A DNA stretch of 64,000 nucleotides. Source: Deltaproteobacteria bacterium. Lineage in GTDB: Bacteria; Desulfobacterota; Syntrophobacteria; Syntrophobacterales; Syntrophobacteraceae. Where the stretch lies: contig JAJYDE010000017.1 in the NCBI GenBank assembly GCA_021777755.1, forward strand, positions 1 through 64,000, read 5' to 3'. Below, piece by piece: positions 8,403 to 16,699 of the stretch; position 1 is the stretch's first letter; the number at the start of each line of letters is the position of its first letter. Under the pieces are notes generated by a model, which saw only the letters and a list, made by a program, of their open reading frames with translations, had not been told where the DNA came from and ran no database searches. Both the position numbers and the translations under genes were made by a program.

Positions 8403-10695
8403 TAATCTCTGCCTGTCTTTTGCTTCCGCCGAGGGAGAAATCGCTTCGTTTCGCGGAGTTTCCTTCCGTGCCAAAGGGGGCGAACTCATCGGGGTGACGG
8501 GCCAGTCCGGCAGTGGGAAAACCGGTCTGCTGATGGCCCTGGGGGGGTACCTGCCTTATTGGGCTCCGGCCTGCGAACTGAGAGGGTCCCTGTCCTTTTC
8601 CGGGCGGCCCGTAAGGCAGGGCGAGCCCGGAAACGACACCGCGATCGTTATCGAAAATCCATACAACCAAAACACCGGCTTCAAATCGGGCGTTTTCGAA
8701 GAGCTGTTGGTTCCGCTTGAAATGAGGGGAATCGCGCCCGAAATCATGAGGGCCTCGGCGCGTTGCCTGGCGAATCGATTCGGGTTGTCGCATATTCGCG
8801 GATCAAAGCTCGAAAGCCTTTCGGGAGGCGAACTGCAGCGGCTCCACATTGCCTCGGCCTTGATTGCACGGCCAAACCTGCTGCTGTTGGATCAGGTATT
8901 GGCCGAACTGGACCAGGGTTTTCAGCAAAGGCTTTTCACGATACTCAGGAGCTATGCCGGGGAGCGAAAGGCGGTTATTTTGCTTTCATTCAATCCGGGC
9001 GAGACCGATTTGGACAGCTTCGACACGGTGGTGAATCTTTCCCGGGGGGTGAGTGAAACAGTTTCAAAACCTGTTTGCAAAATCCCGGCTTATTTGGACA
9101 AAACAGCTCCGACTCCCGCAGGGCAAAAACCCGCCATAAGGCTCCGCGACCTCTCTTTCCGGTATTCACCGCGGCGTCCCTGGTTATTTGAAAGTCTCAA
9201 TCTCGAAGTTTCGCAGGGGCGGGGCTGCCTCATCCTGGGGCCCAACGGAAGTGGCAAATCAACCCTTGGCAAGCTGATTCTGGGTATTCTTAAACCCGAT
9301 GGGGGAAGCATCGAAGTCTCGGGACGGGATTTTGCGCGCCAAAGAAAGCCTCGGGCCGGTAGCGCCGTTAACTGCGCGTTTCAGAATCCCGACCTCTATT
9401 TTTGCAAACGCAGTGTAAAAGAAGAGCTTGAATTCGGTACCGATAAGGAGTTGGCGTACAAATTGGCCAATCTTACCGGCCTGTCGGACCATTTGGATAA
9501 AAATCCCTACGACCTGCCAAGGGGACTGCGAAAGCGGCTCTCCTTTGCGATCGCGGGAAGCTCCAGGCCGGAGGTGCTTTATTTGGACGAACCCTCCCAG
9601 TACCAGGACGCGACCGGAGTGGAAGCTCTTATCGAGGCGATGAGGTTTTTACTCGACCAGAAGACGGCCTTGCTGTGCTGCAGCCATGATCGCAGAATCG
9701 TTGACGAATTTTCGGACTTTCCCCGGCTCGTGCTGGGTGGCGAGTCCCGCGCCACGAAGGTTTCGCATGGGGTACAGCCACAGGAGGGCCGCCCCGCCGT
9801 TCAGCCCCTGGGGCTTTTCGGCGGTAAAACGGATGTCGGTGACGCCCGGGCCTGGTTTCAGAATACCTGGCGCGAGGCGATCGAGGGTTGGATCGATATC
9901 GGCAGGCAACGTTCCAGGCACGATGAGGATATCCTTCAAATTTTGATTGAAAAAATCCGAGGGGATTTGTCCATCGATCAGGATTGCCGTATCCTGGATT
10001 TGGGCTGCGGCGACGGCATTTGGTTGATGCTTCTTGGAAAATGGTTGGATGAAAACGGCCTGACAAAGGCCCGGCTTTTGGGAATCGATGTGCAGCAAGC
10101 ACTCATAGATCATGCTCGATGGCGATCTATTGGTCGGGCAAATACCCACTTCGAGGCCGCGGACCTGGCCGAGGGGGAACTGATTGGCGCGCTTTGCGGA
10201 AAAACTCTGGGCGGCAAGGCCACCCTTGCAACCTGCGCCTATGTTCTCCACGACGAACCGGAGCTTACGCCCATGCTGAGGACCATCTCCGACAATGTCG
10301 AAAAGAACGGACTCCTGGTCTGCATCCTGGCGCACCCGGAGTGGGCCAGTGCACTGGCATCCAAAGGGTTTGTCAAAATCGTTCAAAGGGCGGGACAAAA
10401 TGGAAGCGGCCACTGGGGCCGTTCGACCCCGGACTGGCGCTGGCTCGGCCTTTATCCGCTAATGGAGGTTCAAGGGCGCACGGTCTATTTGCCCCACGCG
10501 TTCAGGATACTCGACGATTATGAAAAAGCGATTGCAGCCGCTGGCTTCAGTATCTTATCCGTTTCACCCCTTCTCGCGGACGGGGGAAAGGCGAGCGACC
10601 ACCCGGTTGATGTCACGTGTGTCGCGGCTGCCGAACAGAACTTTATCGCCCATGATAGCCCGCCCTCGGTTCTCATTATCGCCAGGAAATTGTAA
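8389..10695 (+). CDS. Fused ECF ATPase pair with C-terminal SAM methyltransferase
   Basis: 768 residues. A TTG start at 8389, 8 bases after AAGGG and overlapping the T gene, implies translational coupling. Domain 1 (1-225) is an ABC ATPase: Walker A GQSGSGKT 38-45 and signature LSGGELQ 144-150, but Walker B ends LLLLDQ with Gln at 169 and the H-switch position reads SFN (200-202). Domain 2 (248-450) is a second ABC ATPase: Walker A GPNGSGKST 284-292, Q332, Walker B LYLDEP with E401 and H433, but its signature is DLPRGLRKR. Residues about 485-768 form a class I methyltransferase: motif I ILDLGCGDG 535-543 and acidic GIDV 565-568. The tandem ATPases should power the S-T pair. Methyltransferase fusion to an ECF ATPase is not an arrangement I know, and its substrate is unknown. 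Confidence 0.88.
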   Translation: MLEADNLCLSFASAEGEIASFRGVSFRAKGGELIGVTGQSGSGKTGLLMALGGYLPYWAPACELRGSLSFSGRPVRQGEPGNDTAIVIENPYNQNTGFKSGVFEELLVPLEMRGIAPEIMRASARCLANRFGLSHIRGSKLESLSGGELQRLHIASALIARPNLLLLDQVLAELDQGFQQRLFTILRSYAGERKAVILLSFNPGETDLDSFDTVVNLSRGVSETVSKPVCKIPAYLDKTAPTPAGQKPAIRLRDLSFRYSPRRPWLFESLNLEVSQGRGCLILGPNGSGKSTLGKLILGILKPDGGSIEVSGRDFARQRKPRAGSAVNCAFQNPDLYFCKRSVKEELEFGTDKELAYKLANLTGLSDHLDKNPYDLPRGLRKRLSFAIAGSSRPEVLYLDEPSQYQDATGVEALIEAMRFLLDQKTALLCCSHDRRIVDEFSDFPRLVLGGESRATKVSHGVQPQEGRPAVQPLGLFGGKTDVGDARAWFQNTWREAIEGWIDIGRQRSRHDEDILQILIEKIRGDLSIDQDCRILDLGCGDGIWLMLLGKWLDENGLTKARLLGIDVQQALIDHARWRSIGRANTHFEAADLAEGELIGALCGKTLGGKATLATCAYVLHDEPELTPMLRTISDNVEKNGLLVCILAHPEWASALASKGFVKIVQRAGQNGSGHWGRSTPDWRWLGLYPLMEVQGRTVYLPHAFRILDDYEKAIAAAGFSILSVSPLLADGGKASDHPVDVTCVAAAEQNFIAHDSPPSVLIIARKL

Positions 10696-10714
10696 AATCT
10701 TTTGGCGCCGCTTT

Positions 10715-11386
10715 TCAGAGCAGGAAATGGGTGAATAGTCCGCAGAATATTTCCACCTTCTTAATCGCCTGGGCAGGTTCCAGGAAGCTCACTCCAATTC
10801 GGGCGGCTTCCCTGGCATTGAGGAGTTTCACATTCATAACGGCACAGCACAGGTTGTCCACATATTGGCCATCGGGCAGTGTGAATGACAGGTGAAGCCT
10901 GGTGCCTTTGGACACGCGAAACAGCTTTGGCAATAGCAACCGGCATCCGCCCGCGCTCACGTCTTCGATAACGGCAGTAAATACCCCCTCTTTTGTCCCC
11001 GTGAAGACCTCCGTTTCGAATGTAACGGGAATCCTCGGATGGGCGCGAAATTGGACCAACTCCACATCTTTTGGGTATTCAAATCCAATCACATTGTCAA
11101 ATAGATGCCTGACAAACCGGCTCTTGAATTTGATGAGATGGATATGATGCCTGTAGGCACAATCAAACTGTTCGGTAAGGATCGAGAAGGAGTCGTCTTC
11201 CAAGGGAAACCGGGGTTCTTCGATGACGATCATCCGAGAGGGCACGGCGCCGTAAACGGTGGTCATCGCCTTCATCAAGGGCCTGGTAATGGATTTTACG
11301 GCGAGTTCGGCTCCCAGGGTGAAGGGAATAATAAAGGGATCGTCCTTTTCGATCTCAGTATCAATTTTCGAGGAGGAATCGCACAT
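10715..11386 (-). CDS. PilZ-domain protein (YcgR-like c-di-GMP receptor)
   Basis: 223 residues. The N-terminal half (about 1-110) resembles the YcgR-type flagellar-brake N-domain. The C-terminal half is a PilZ domain with the two c-di-GMP contacts 'RAHPRIPV' (RxxxR) and 'DVSAGGCRL' (DxSxxG), both intact. It is expected to couple c-di-GMP to motility or surface behaviour. The gene is convergent with the ECF module, 19 bp apart. Flagellar genes (fliS/fliT-like), pilins and another PilZ protein occur elsewhere in the window. Confidence 0.85.
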   Translation of the reverse strand: MCDSSSKIDTEIEKDDPFIIPFTLGAELAVKSITRPLMKAMTTVYGAVPSRMIVIEEPRFPLEDDSFSILTEQFDCAYRHHIHLIKFKSRFVRHLFDNVIGFEYPKDVELVQFRAHPRIPVTFETEVFTGTKEGVFTAVIEDVSAGGCRLLLPKLFRVSKGTRLHLSFTLPDGQYVDNLCCAVMNVKLLNAREAARIGVSFLEPAQAIKKVEIFCGLFTHFLL

Positions 11387-11591
11387 CTCTTTTTCCTGTC
11401 ACATTCAAGATGCAGAGGAAAAATTCGGTCAAACCTCCCGATTTTCGCCTCTAAAAGGTCAATCGGCAAAAACCCTCGGATCTTAAAGAGAAAAACACGC
11501 AAAGTGAGCTTTGCGTAAAAAATTTTCAGCATAAAAACATATGTGCGGGTCAAAATCAACTTTCAATTGGATGCACGCCAATTCGAGGCAA

Positions 11592-12389
11592 TCACCCGGG
11601 CCGGGGTTCGTCTTCCACGATGGCCAAGGGCCGGCACCAGGCCGCGCTTGCATTTTTTATCTTCACGGGAAAACAGCAAACCGCAAATCCGGTCGATCCG
11701 CCCGCGGAAGATAGCTTCGCCATCTTCTCCACGTGGCAGCAGCCGATGTCGATGCCCGCAAAATGTGCTCCCCGGATGACCCCGGGGTCCGCGGTCTTTC
11801 CAAATTCCCGGGCAAGAAAGGGTAGCGGCCTGTCCGGGCTCCAGCCATCGATCCCCACCATCTTGACCCCTTTTTCAGTCAGATGGAGCGTGCTTTCACC
11901 GGTCATGCCCGCTCCCTTGACCAGGTACTCCGGCCGCCCCCAAAAGGCGTCGGCGCCGGTTTGCATCAGTACGATATCCAAAGGCTTTATTTCATAACGG
12001 ATGCGGTCCAACTCCGCTTCGAGATCTTCTGTCGTGATACCTTCACCTTAGGCCTCATGGCGGAAATCGAGAATGACGCCTTGGCCAAAACACCACTCGA
12101 GGGGTATGTTGTCCACTGTGAGCGAGGGGGCCCCCCTATCCCTGGTGGGGTGATAGTGATAGTGGGCATCCAGATGCGTACCGCTGTGGGTTGTGAGGCT
12201 AAGGAGTTCCAAGGCCCACCCGAGCCCGCCGGGCAGCTGCTCTGAAGTGAGGCCGGGGAAGAATTCCTTCATCTGTTCGGCCCCCGCCGCATGATCCGCG
12301 TGCTCGATCCGGGGAATCATCATGGGGGGATCACTCGCAATGTCGGCTTCAATGCTGATGCTCAGATCGACGAAACGTCCGCGGCCCAC
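11592..12389 (-). pseudogene. Cyclase family (PF04199-like) hydrolase interrupted by an in-frame TAA
   Basis: From a GTG start at 12389 (GGAG upstream) the minus strand encodes a kynurenine formamidase-like metal hydrolase. The metal motif 'HSGTHLDAHYHYHP' is present. The frame stops at TAA (12050-12048) after '...ILDFRHEA', then continues unchanged in the same frame with 'GEGITTEDLEAELDRI...DIVLMQTGADAFWG' to 11592, which is the expected C-terminal half. One codon has become a stop and nothing else is visibly damaged. TAA is neither a selenocysteine nor a pyrrolysine codon, so this is a recent nonsense mutation, a sequencing error, or two separate polypeptides. It lies 50 bp downstream of a DUF169 gene on the same strand. 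Confidence 0.8.
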
Positions 12390-12439
12390 AACATCTCCGT
12401 TATTTCATTCGAAGGCGGCAACAACCTGCATGGCGCCAC

Positions 12440-13231
12440 TCAATCGATCCCGATATCCTTGCCCAGTATTTTGTAGGACTCGGGGAACTCCGGCTGAAAA
12501 TTCTGATAGGGAGTCACCGGATATCTTGCGCCTATGGTCTTTCCGGCCGCCTTCAACCCCTCGGCGAGTTGGGCAAGCGACCCGATCGGAGCGGCGAAAG
12601 TGATCTCGTCATCCTGTGTGCCGGCAAAAATACGCTCACCATTTCCCGGTATCACGATGCGAGCCGACCGGGTTTTGTAGGGAGCAATCAGGTATTCGTC
12701 ACATTCCACCTTGCCCCCGAAATATCCGGTACTCCGCTCTCCGGTCATGTAAGACCATGCTTGGGCAAGCCTCATCACCTGCGCCGGATTTGCATAAATG
12801 AGCACGGTGTCCGGTTCAAAGGAAACCCGCTCCACCGGCGCCATGACGATCCCCCTGATTTCGCCGTTGTCAAACCGGCTCATGGAGGAAACCTCCTTTG
12901 CGGCAAGTTCTTCGCCGGCTGCGAAGGCAGCCCCGCGGAAGAGCTTGGAAAGACTTGCCCGCGGGTCCGATGAGTCGCTGAAGCCAAAAACGATGGCTGC
13001 GGGAACGCAGTTGACATCCTCCCTGGTAAGCCCCACTGTCCAGCCGTAATTCCTTGCCATCGTAACGCCCTGGCAAATGGCGACCTTCTTTTTCATCGCC
13101 ACCGAGGGCCGTCTGGTCTTTTCAGGAAAGTCCTCCTTGCCCTTGAGAAATTTCACGGCAACCGGAAAGGTCTTGAGTCTCAGATCGTCCCGGATAAATG
13201 CGGCGGAATCCTTTAAGCTCGTCTTTTCCAT
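12440..13231 (-). CDS. DUF169 family protein
   Basis: 263 residues, matching the DUF169 pattern: N-terminal 'LRLKTFPVAVKFLK', the 'ICQGVTMARNYGWTVGLTREDVNC' Cys region, and 'VLIYANPAQVMRLAQAWSYMTG' in the middle. DUF169 proteins are common in methanogens, sulfate reducers and syntrophs. Their biochemical function is not established; the conserved Cys residues suggest a metal or redox role. It is probably co-transcribed with the interrupted cyclase gene downstream. No signal peptide, so cytoplasmic. Confidence 0.85.
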   Translation of the reverse strand: MEKTSLKDSAAFIRDDLRLKTFPVAVKFLKGKEDFPEKTRRPSVAMKKKVAICQGVTMARNYGWTVGLTREDVNCVPAAIVFGFSDSSDPRASLSKLFRGAAFAAGEELAAKEVSSMSRFDNGEIRGIVMAPVERVSFEPDTVLIYANPAQVMRLAQAWSYMTGERSTGYFGGKVECDEYLIAPYKTRSARIVIPGNGERIFAGTQDDEITFAAPIGSLAQLAEGLKAAGKTIGARYPVTPYQNFQPEFPESYKILGKDIGID

Positions 13232-13474
13232 CAGATTTGCTCCTCAGATTGTGCGAGGGTCGGTAGGACCTGCAAGGTCGGCCCCGAAAGGGCGCCATAC
13301 AATAGCTCAGGAAAATGCTGCACAAAAAAATCGAGGTCATGTAGACGAAATTAGATTACTACCACGTCTAGGATCGCAAATAAACGAAAAGGAGGTGGAC
13401 GGAAATTTTGGGTGTTTTTTCAGGAGGCCGGGATAGTCGATGAGTTTTGCCAATTCAAAAATGGAGATTCAAGG

Positions 13475-14056
13475 ATGAAAAAGTTGTCAATCTTAACCGT
13501 CGTTGCTTCCGTAATTATTTTTTCCGCAAGCCTTGCTGTGGCCGGGACGCAAAATATCCCGGTTTGCACCCAGGCCAGTAAATCCTCCCCCATGGTGTGC
13601 GGGGGCCAGGGCACGATCAACATGCTTGCAAACGGCGCCTCCTCGCTCATCCAGGTTCAAGACGTGGTTCTCACGCTGACAAATGTCAGCCCGACTCCGG
13701 GAATGGGGGAACCCGCCAATTTCTGGACCGGTACCCTTAGGTTTCCAAGCAATCCGCCCAGCGGGACTTCGTCCATTTTCGCGGGGCTGACAGTGAACCT
13801 GTCGAGTCTAAAAGATCCCTGGTTTAGTGAAGACCCCCATTATTTCCATGATATCGCGGGCGCCAATGCTTCGACAAACCCGGTGGCCGCAAACACTCTC
13901 ACACTGATAGCCGACGGATGGAGCAACGGCCACGCGGCAAATCCCAACGGCCAGAGCACCAAGCCGGTGCCTTGTTTTTTCCTGCGCGGCAAGATCTTTG
14001 ACGGTTCAACTTTCATCGGCACCTTCAAAGGCCTGTTTTTCCCGCAGGCCTCGTAA
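13475..14056 (+). CDS. Secreted protein of unknown function
   Basis: 193 residues from ATG 13475 (GGAG 8 bases upstream). A classical signal peptide MKKLSILTVVASVIIFSASLAVAG is followed by a mature domain rich in Thr, Ser, Asn and Pro, with Cys at the mature N-terminus ('VCTQASKSSPMVCGGQG') and one near the C-terminus ('PVPCFFLRG'). Segments such as 'IQVQDVVLTLTNVSP' and 'GSTFIGTFKGLFF' suggest a beta-sandwich fold. I do not recognise the family. It stands alone between divergent DUF169 and convergent parvulin genes. Confidence 0.7.
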   Translation: MKKLSILTVVASVIIFSASLAVAGTQNIPVCTQASKSSPMVCGGQGTINMLANGASSLIQVQDVVLTLTNVSPTPGMGEPANFWTGTLRFPSNPPSGTSSIFAGLTVNLSSLKDPWFSEDPHYFHDIAGANASTNPVAANTLTLIADGWSNGHAANPNGQSTKPVPCFFLRGKIFDGSTFIGTFKGLFFPQAS

Positions 14057-14067
14057 GACTTTTTTGC

Positions 14068-14097
14068 CTCCCCCGGTCTGCCGGCGGGCCGGGGGAG
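14068..14097. terminator. GC-rich stem-loop between convergent genes
   Basis: Perfect 9-bp arms CTCCCCCGG / CCGGGGGAG with a 12-base loop, placed between the convergent secreted-protein and parvulin genes. No T-run follows on either strand, so it may act as a pause or mRNA 3'-end stabiliser rather than a classical terminator. Confidence 0.4.
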
Positions 14098-14128
14098 TGA
14101 AGAGCAACGCGGCCGCCCCGATTTTCGG

Positions 14129-15106
14129 CTATTTTCCAGCAATCACACTGTTGGCCGAGGTCTTTTGTTGATCGGTGGAGGCCGGAGCATGTTGGCCGCT
14201 TTGCTCGATTGCGGCCAACCGGTCGCTAAAGATTTTCAGCCCGGCATTTTTCTCGATATTTTGGACGATCTGCTTGAATGAGTCATGGGCCTTTTTTCGA
14301 AACAGTTGCTCACGGATATCGTTTGCCACCACTTCGTAGGGTTTGAAGCCGGGCGGATAGAGTTGGTCGGCTCTAAAGATCGCGTAGCCCGCCTTGGTCG
14401 TGATGATGTCGCTTGTCTCCCCCCGGGCCAGGAGGAAAAGGACTTTGCCAAGGGCGCTGGGTTTTTTGCTCTCCGATATCGTACCGATCAGGCCGCCCCG
14501 CTGCCCGGTTGGCAAATCGATCGAGTATTGTTTTGCGAGTTGGGCGAAATCGGCGCCCCCCCGGAGCTTTTTTTGCACCATTTCAGCCTCGCCCCTGGTC
14601 CTCAAAAGGATATAGCTTGCCTTCACCCGGGGCGGGGTTCTGAACTCCTGGCGGTTATTTTCATAGTAGGTCCTTGCCTCCCGGTCGGTTACCCGCACCT
14701 TGGAGCGGATTTTATCCTCGGCCCAACGGGCTACGATCAGGGTGTTTTCGTAGTCATTGACCTTGGCGACAACTCCGGGGTCCTTTTTGTAGGCCTTGAC
14801 CGCCGCGATCCGCAGAAGCAGGTGCCGTCTGATCAGATCTTCCAAAAGACCCGCAATTTCCGCCTTGCTGAGTTCATCCTTTTTCTTGGCCGCCTTATAG
14901 GCGAGCTCCGCCTGCTCCAATTCCGACCTGGTGATGACCATCTTGTCGGCAACCGCCACTACGTCGTTTGCGGCCGAAGCCGTCTCGACCCGCGGGGTGC
15001 AAGGGGCCCCCAGGGCGCGCAGCGCGGGCGGGGGTGCAACAAAGGTCATGGAAAGCCCCAGCAGAGATAGCAACACCGTTTTGCCAACCTTTCGGGAACC
15101 AAACAT
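14129..15106 (-). CDS. Periplasmic parvulin-type peptidyl-prolyl isomerase (SurA/PrsA-like)
   Basis: 325 residues. The N-terminus has a signal peptide (positively charged start, then VLLSLLGLSMTFVAPPPALRALG). The region about 48-135 is a SurA/PrsA-type chaperone helix domain ('VVAVADKMVITRSELEQAELAYK'). The rotamase domain, about 155-255, includes 'VKASYILLRTRGEAEMVQKKLRGGADFAQLAKQYS' and 'GLIGTI'. Such proteins help outer-membrane or secreted proteins fold. It lies 13 bp downstream of a membrane-anchored HEAT-repeat gene on the same strand, so the two are likely co-expressed. Confidence 0.88.
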   Translation of the reverse strand: MFGSRKVGKTVLLSLLGLSMTFVAPPPALRALGAPCTPRVETASAANDVVAVADKMVITRSELEQAELAYKAAKKKDELSKAEIAGLLEDLIRRHLLLRIAAVKAYKKDPGVVAKVNDYENTLIVARWAEDKIRSKVRVTDREARTYYENNRQEFRTPPRVKASYILLRTRGEAEMVQKKLRGGADFAQLAKQYSIDLPTGQRGGLIGTISESKKPSALGKVLFLLARGETSDIITTKAGYAIFRADQLYPPGFKPYEVVANDIREQLFRKKAHDSFKQIVQNIEKNAGLKIFSDRLAAIEQSGQHAPASTDQQKTSANSVIAGK

Positions 15107-15119
15107 TGGAGAGCTCCTT

Positions 15120-16448
15120 TCAATTCAAGCTGGAAAGATATTGGCGGGCCTTGTCTTTTATGAAAGTGTCCTCGCTTTGCGCCGCCTGCTCAAGGGCGCC
15201 GCGATCCGAGGCGCCGTAGAATTTGCCGATCATAAATATCGCCATTCTTCTTGTCTGCGGGTCCTGGTCGTCCAGGAAATCGAAGAGATACTTGTAGTTG
15301 TCCGCGGCTGTGAATTTCATGTAGGAAAAGAAGGCGTCTTTTCGCACCTCGGGGTCCTCCGAGGAGAGGAAAGGTTTGATGATGCCCGCGACTTTTTTCC
15401 CTCCCGAATTTCCCATCATCGTGATGGCTTCAGCCTGCACTTTGGCATCTGCGGAATAGACGAGGGGGGCCAGGGCCAGGGCCAGTTTTTGCCGGTCGGG
15501 ATTGCCCTGCAGGCCGGGGGCGATCTGCTTTAGTATGTCGAGCTGTTTTGCGGGGCCCAGTCCGCTCAGCACTTTCCCGAAGATATCCGGGGCCGCGGGC
15601 ATCATGGCAAGCATCGCCACGGCCTCCTTGCCAAGCGTTCCGTCCTGGATGGCGCCCGCGATCCACCGGCTGATCTTGGGGTCTTTGGATTCGGAGAGCG
15701 CGGCCGCGCTGTAGGCCTGGTTTTTCCCCGCACTCGTTTGCGCCTGTTTTTCGAGGATGGAAAAAGCCTCGGGCGTTCCGGCTTTTGCCAGGGCGGCAAA
15801 CGAGTGGCCGCGCACATCCGGATCGCTCGTCTCGCAGAGAAGCTTTTCTATTATCGGAACGCTCTGCGGGGTGGCGATCATGCCAAGGGCCCTTGAAGCC
15901 CATCCCAGCATGGCGACATTTTCCTGCGTCTTGTTGCCTCCTCCCTGGAGGAAGGCGGAAATCACGGGCAGGGCTTTGTCCTTTTCCAGGATCGCGGTCA
16001 CCAGCAGGGCCTCGCCCCGGGAGGGGAAATCCTTGTCCAGGGCTTTTCGGGCCAGCAGCTTGGAGGCCTTCTCGGAATCAACTCCGTGCTGGGCCAAAAC
16101 GCCCAGGGTGTTCAGCGCTTCGGAAAGAACGGCCGTGTCCTTGTCGGTATCGAGCAGGGCGAACAGCTTCTTCATGTTTGCCGGGGTCGGATGCAGCCTG
16201 GTCAGGCGCACCTCGTCGATGGCCCCGGCTCTTTGCTGCCCGGAGCGCCCTTCGGGGGCCGCGGGCGGTGCCAGGCTGGGGACCGGCGGCGGAAAACTCT
16301 TTTTTGCCGCAACGGTCCGTCGCCCCTTGGTCCCGGCTTTCAGGCCGTTTTTAGATTTGTGAGCGCCCAGGAGCATGACCAGGCAGGCACCGGTGAAAAC
16401 CAGCGCCAGAAAAGCCCAAAATGAGAGTTGCAGCTTCTTTTTGTCCAT
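15120..16448 (-). CDS. Membrane-anchored HEAT-repeat protein
   Basis: 442 residues. A single N-terminal transmembrane anchor (FWAFLALVFTGACLVMLLGA, about 10-30) is followed by a Pro/Ala-rich linker to about 75 and then a long helical solenoid with HEAT-like repeats, for example 'TPQSVPIIEKLLCETSDPDVRGHSFAALAKAGTPEAFSIL' and 'DPEVRKDAFFSYMKF'. There is no catalytic motif. It probably acts as a periplasmic protein-binding scaffold. Tight linkage to the parvulin gene suggests a shared role in envelope protein handling, which is inference. Confidence 0.75.
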   Translation of the reverse strand: MDKKKLQLSFWAFLALVFTGACLVMLLGAHKSKNGLKAGTKGRRTVAAKKSFPPPVPSLAPPAAPEGRSGQQRAGAIDEVRLTRLHPTPANMKKLFALLDTDKDTAVLSEALNTLGVLAQHGVDSEKASKLLARKALDKDFPSRGEALLVTAILEKDKALPVISAFLQGGGNKTQENVAMLGWASRALGMIATPQSVPIIEKLLCETSDPDVRGHSFAALAKAGTPEAFSILEKQAQTSAGKNQAYSAAALSESKDPKISRWIAGAIQDGTLGKEAVAMLAMMPAAPDIFGKVLSGLGPAKQLDILKQIAPGLQGNPDRQKLALALAPLVYSADAKVQAEAITMMGNSGGKKVAGIIKPFLSSEDPEVRKDAFFSYMKFTAADNYKYLFDFLDDQDPQTRRMAIFMIGKFYGASDRGALEQAAQSEDTFIKDKARQYLSSLN

Positions 16449-16662
16449 CTGTCATTCCTTCGCGAGGCCGCACGAAGTCGCCCGAAAACGGCTTCATCGG
16501 CATGTCCCAAACTTGGTCTACAGTCGCTTTCGGACCGGAAGACCGGGCTTGCAAGCCGCCCTCCCGAAGAGGGCACAAACTTTTTTGACACCGCATTGAT
16601 TGCGAAACGCCCCCCCCGCCGGCGCGGGGCAAAAGAGCCCCGCCCCGCGGGTTTTTTCAAGC

Positions 16663-16688
16663 GCCGCCCCGCAAGAACAAGGGGCGGC
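16663..16688. repeat. Inverted repeat downstream of the 371-codon secreted-protein frame
   Basis: GCCGCCCC (16663-16670) / GGGGCGGC (16681-16688), 10-base loop, 12 bp beyond the stop of the minus-strand secreted-protein gene. A second stem, GCGGGGC/GCCCCGC, lies at about 16624-16643. There is no T-run on the minus strand, so its role as a terminator is uncertain. Confidence 0.35.
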
Positions 16689-16699
16689 TTTGAGAGTTC

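Noticed and set aside
12048-12050. Selenocysteine or pyrrolysine readthrough of the interrupted cyclase
   Set aside because: The codon is TAA, used by neither system.
16558-16586. Stem-loop GCCCTC/GAGGGC then six T, a possible plus-strand terminator
   Set aside because: No plus-strand gene lies upstream; it sits in the leader of the minus-strand HEAT gene and its role is unclear.
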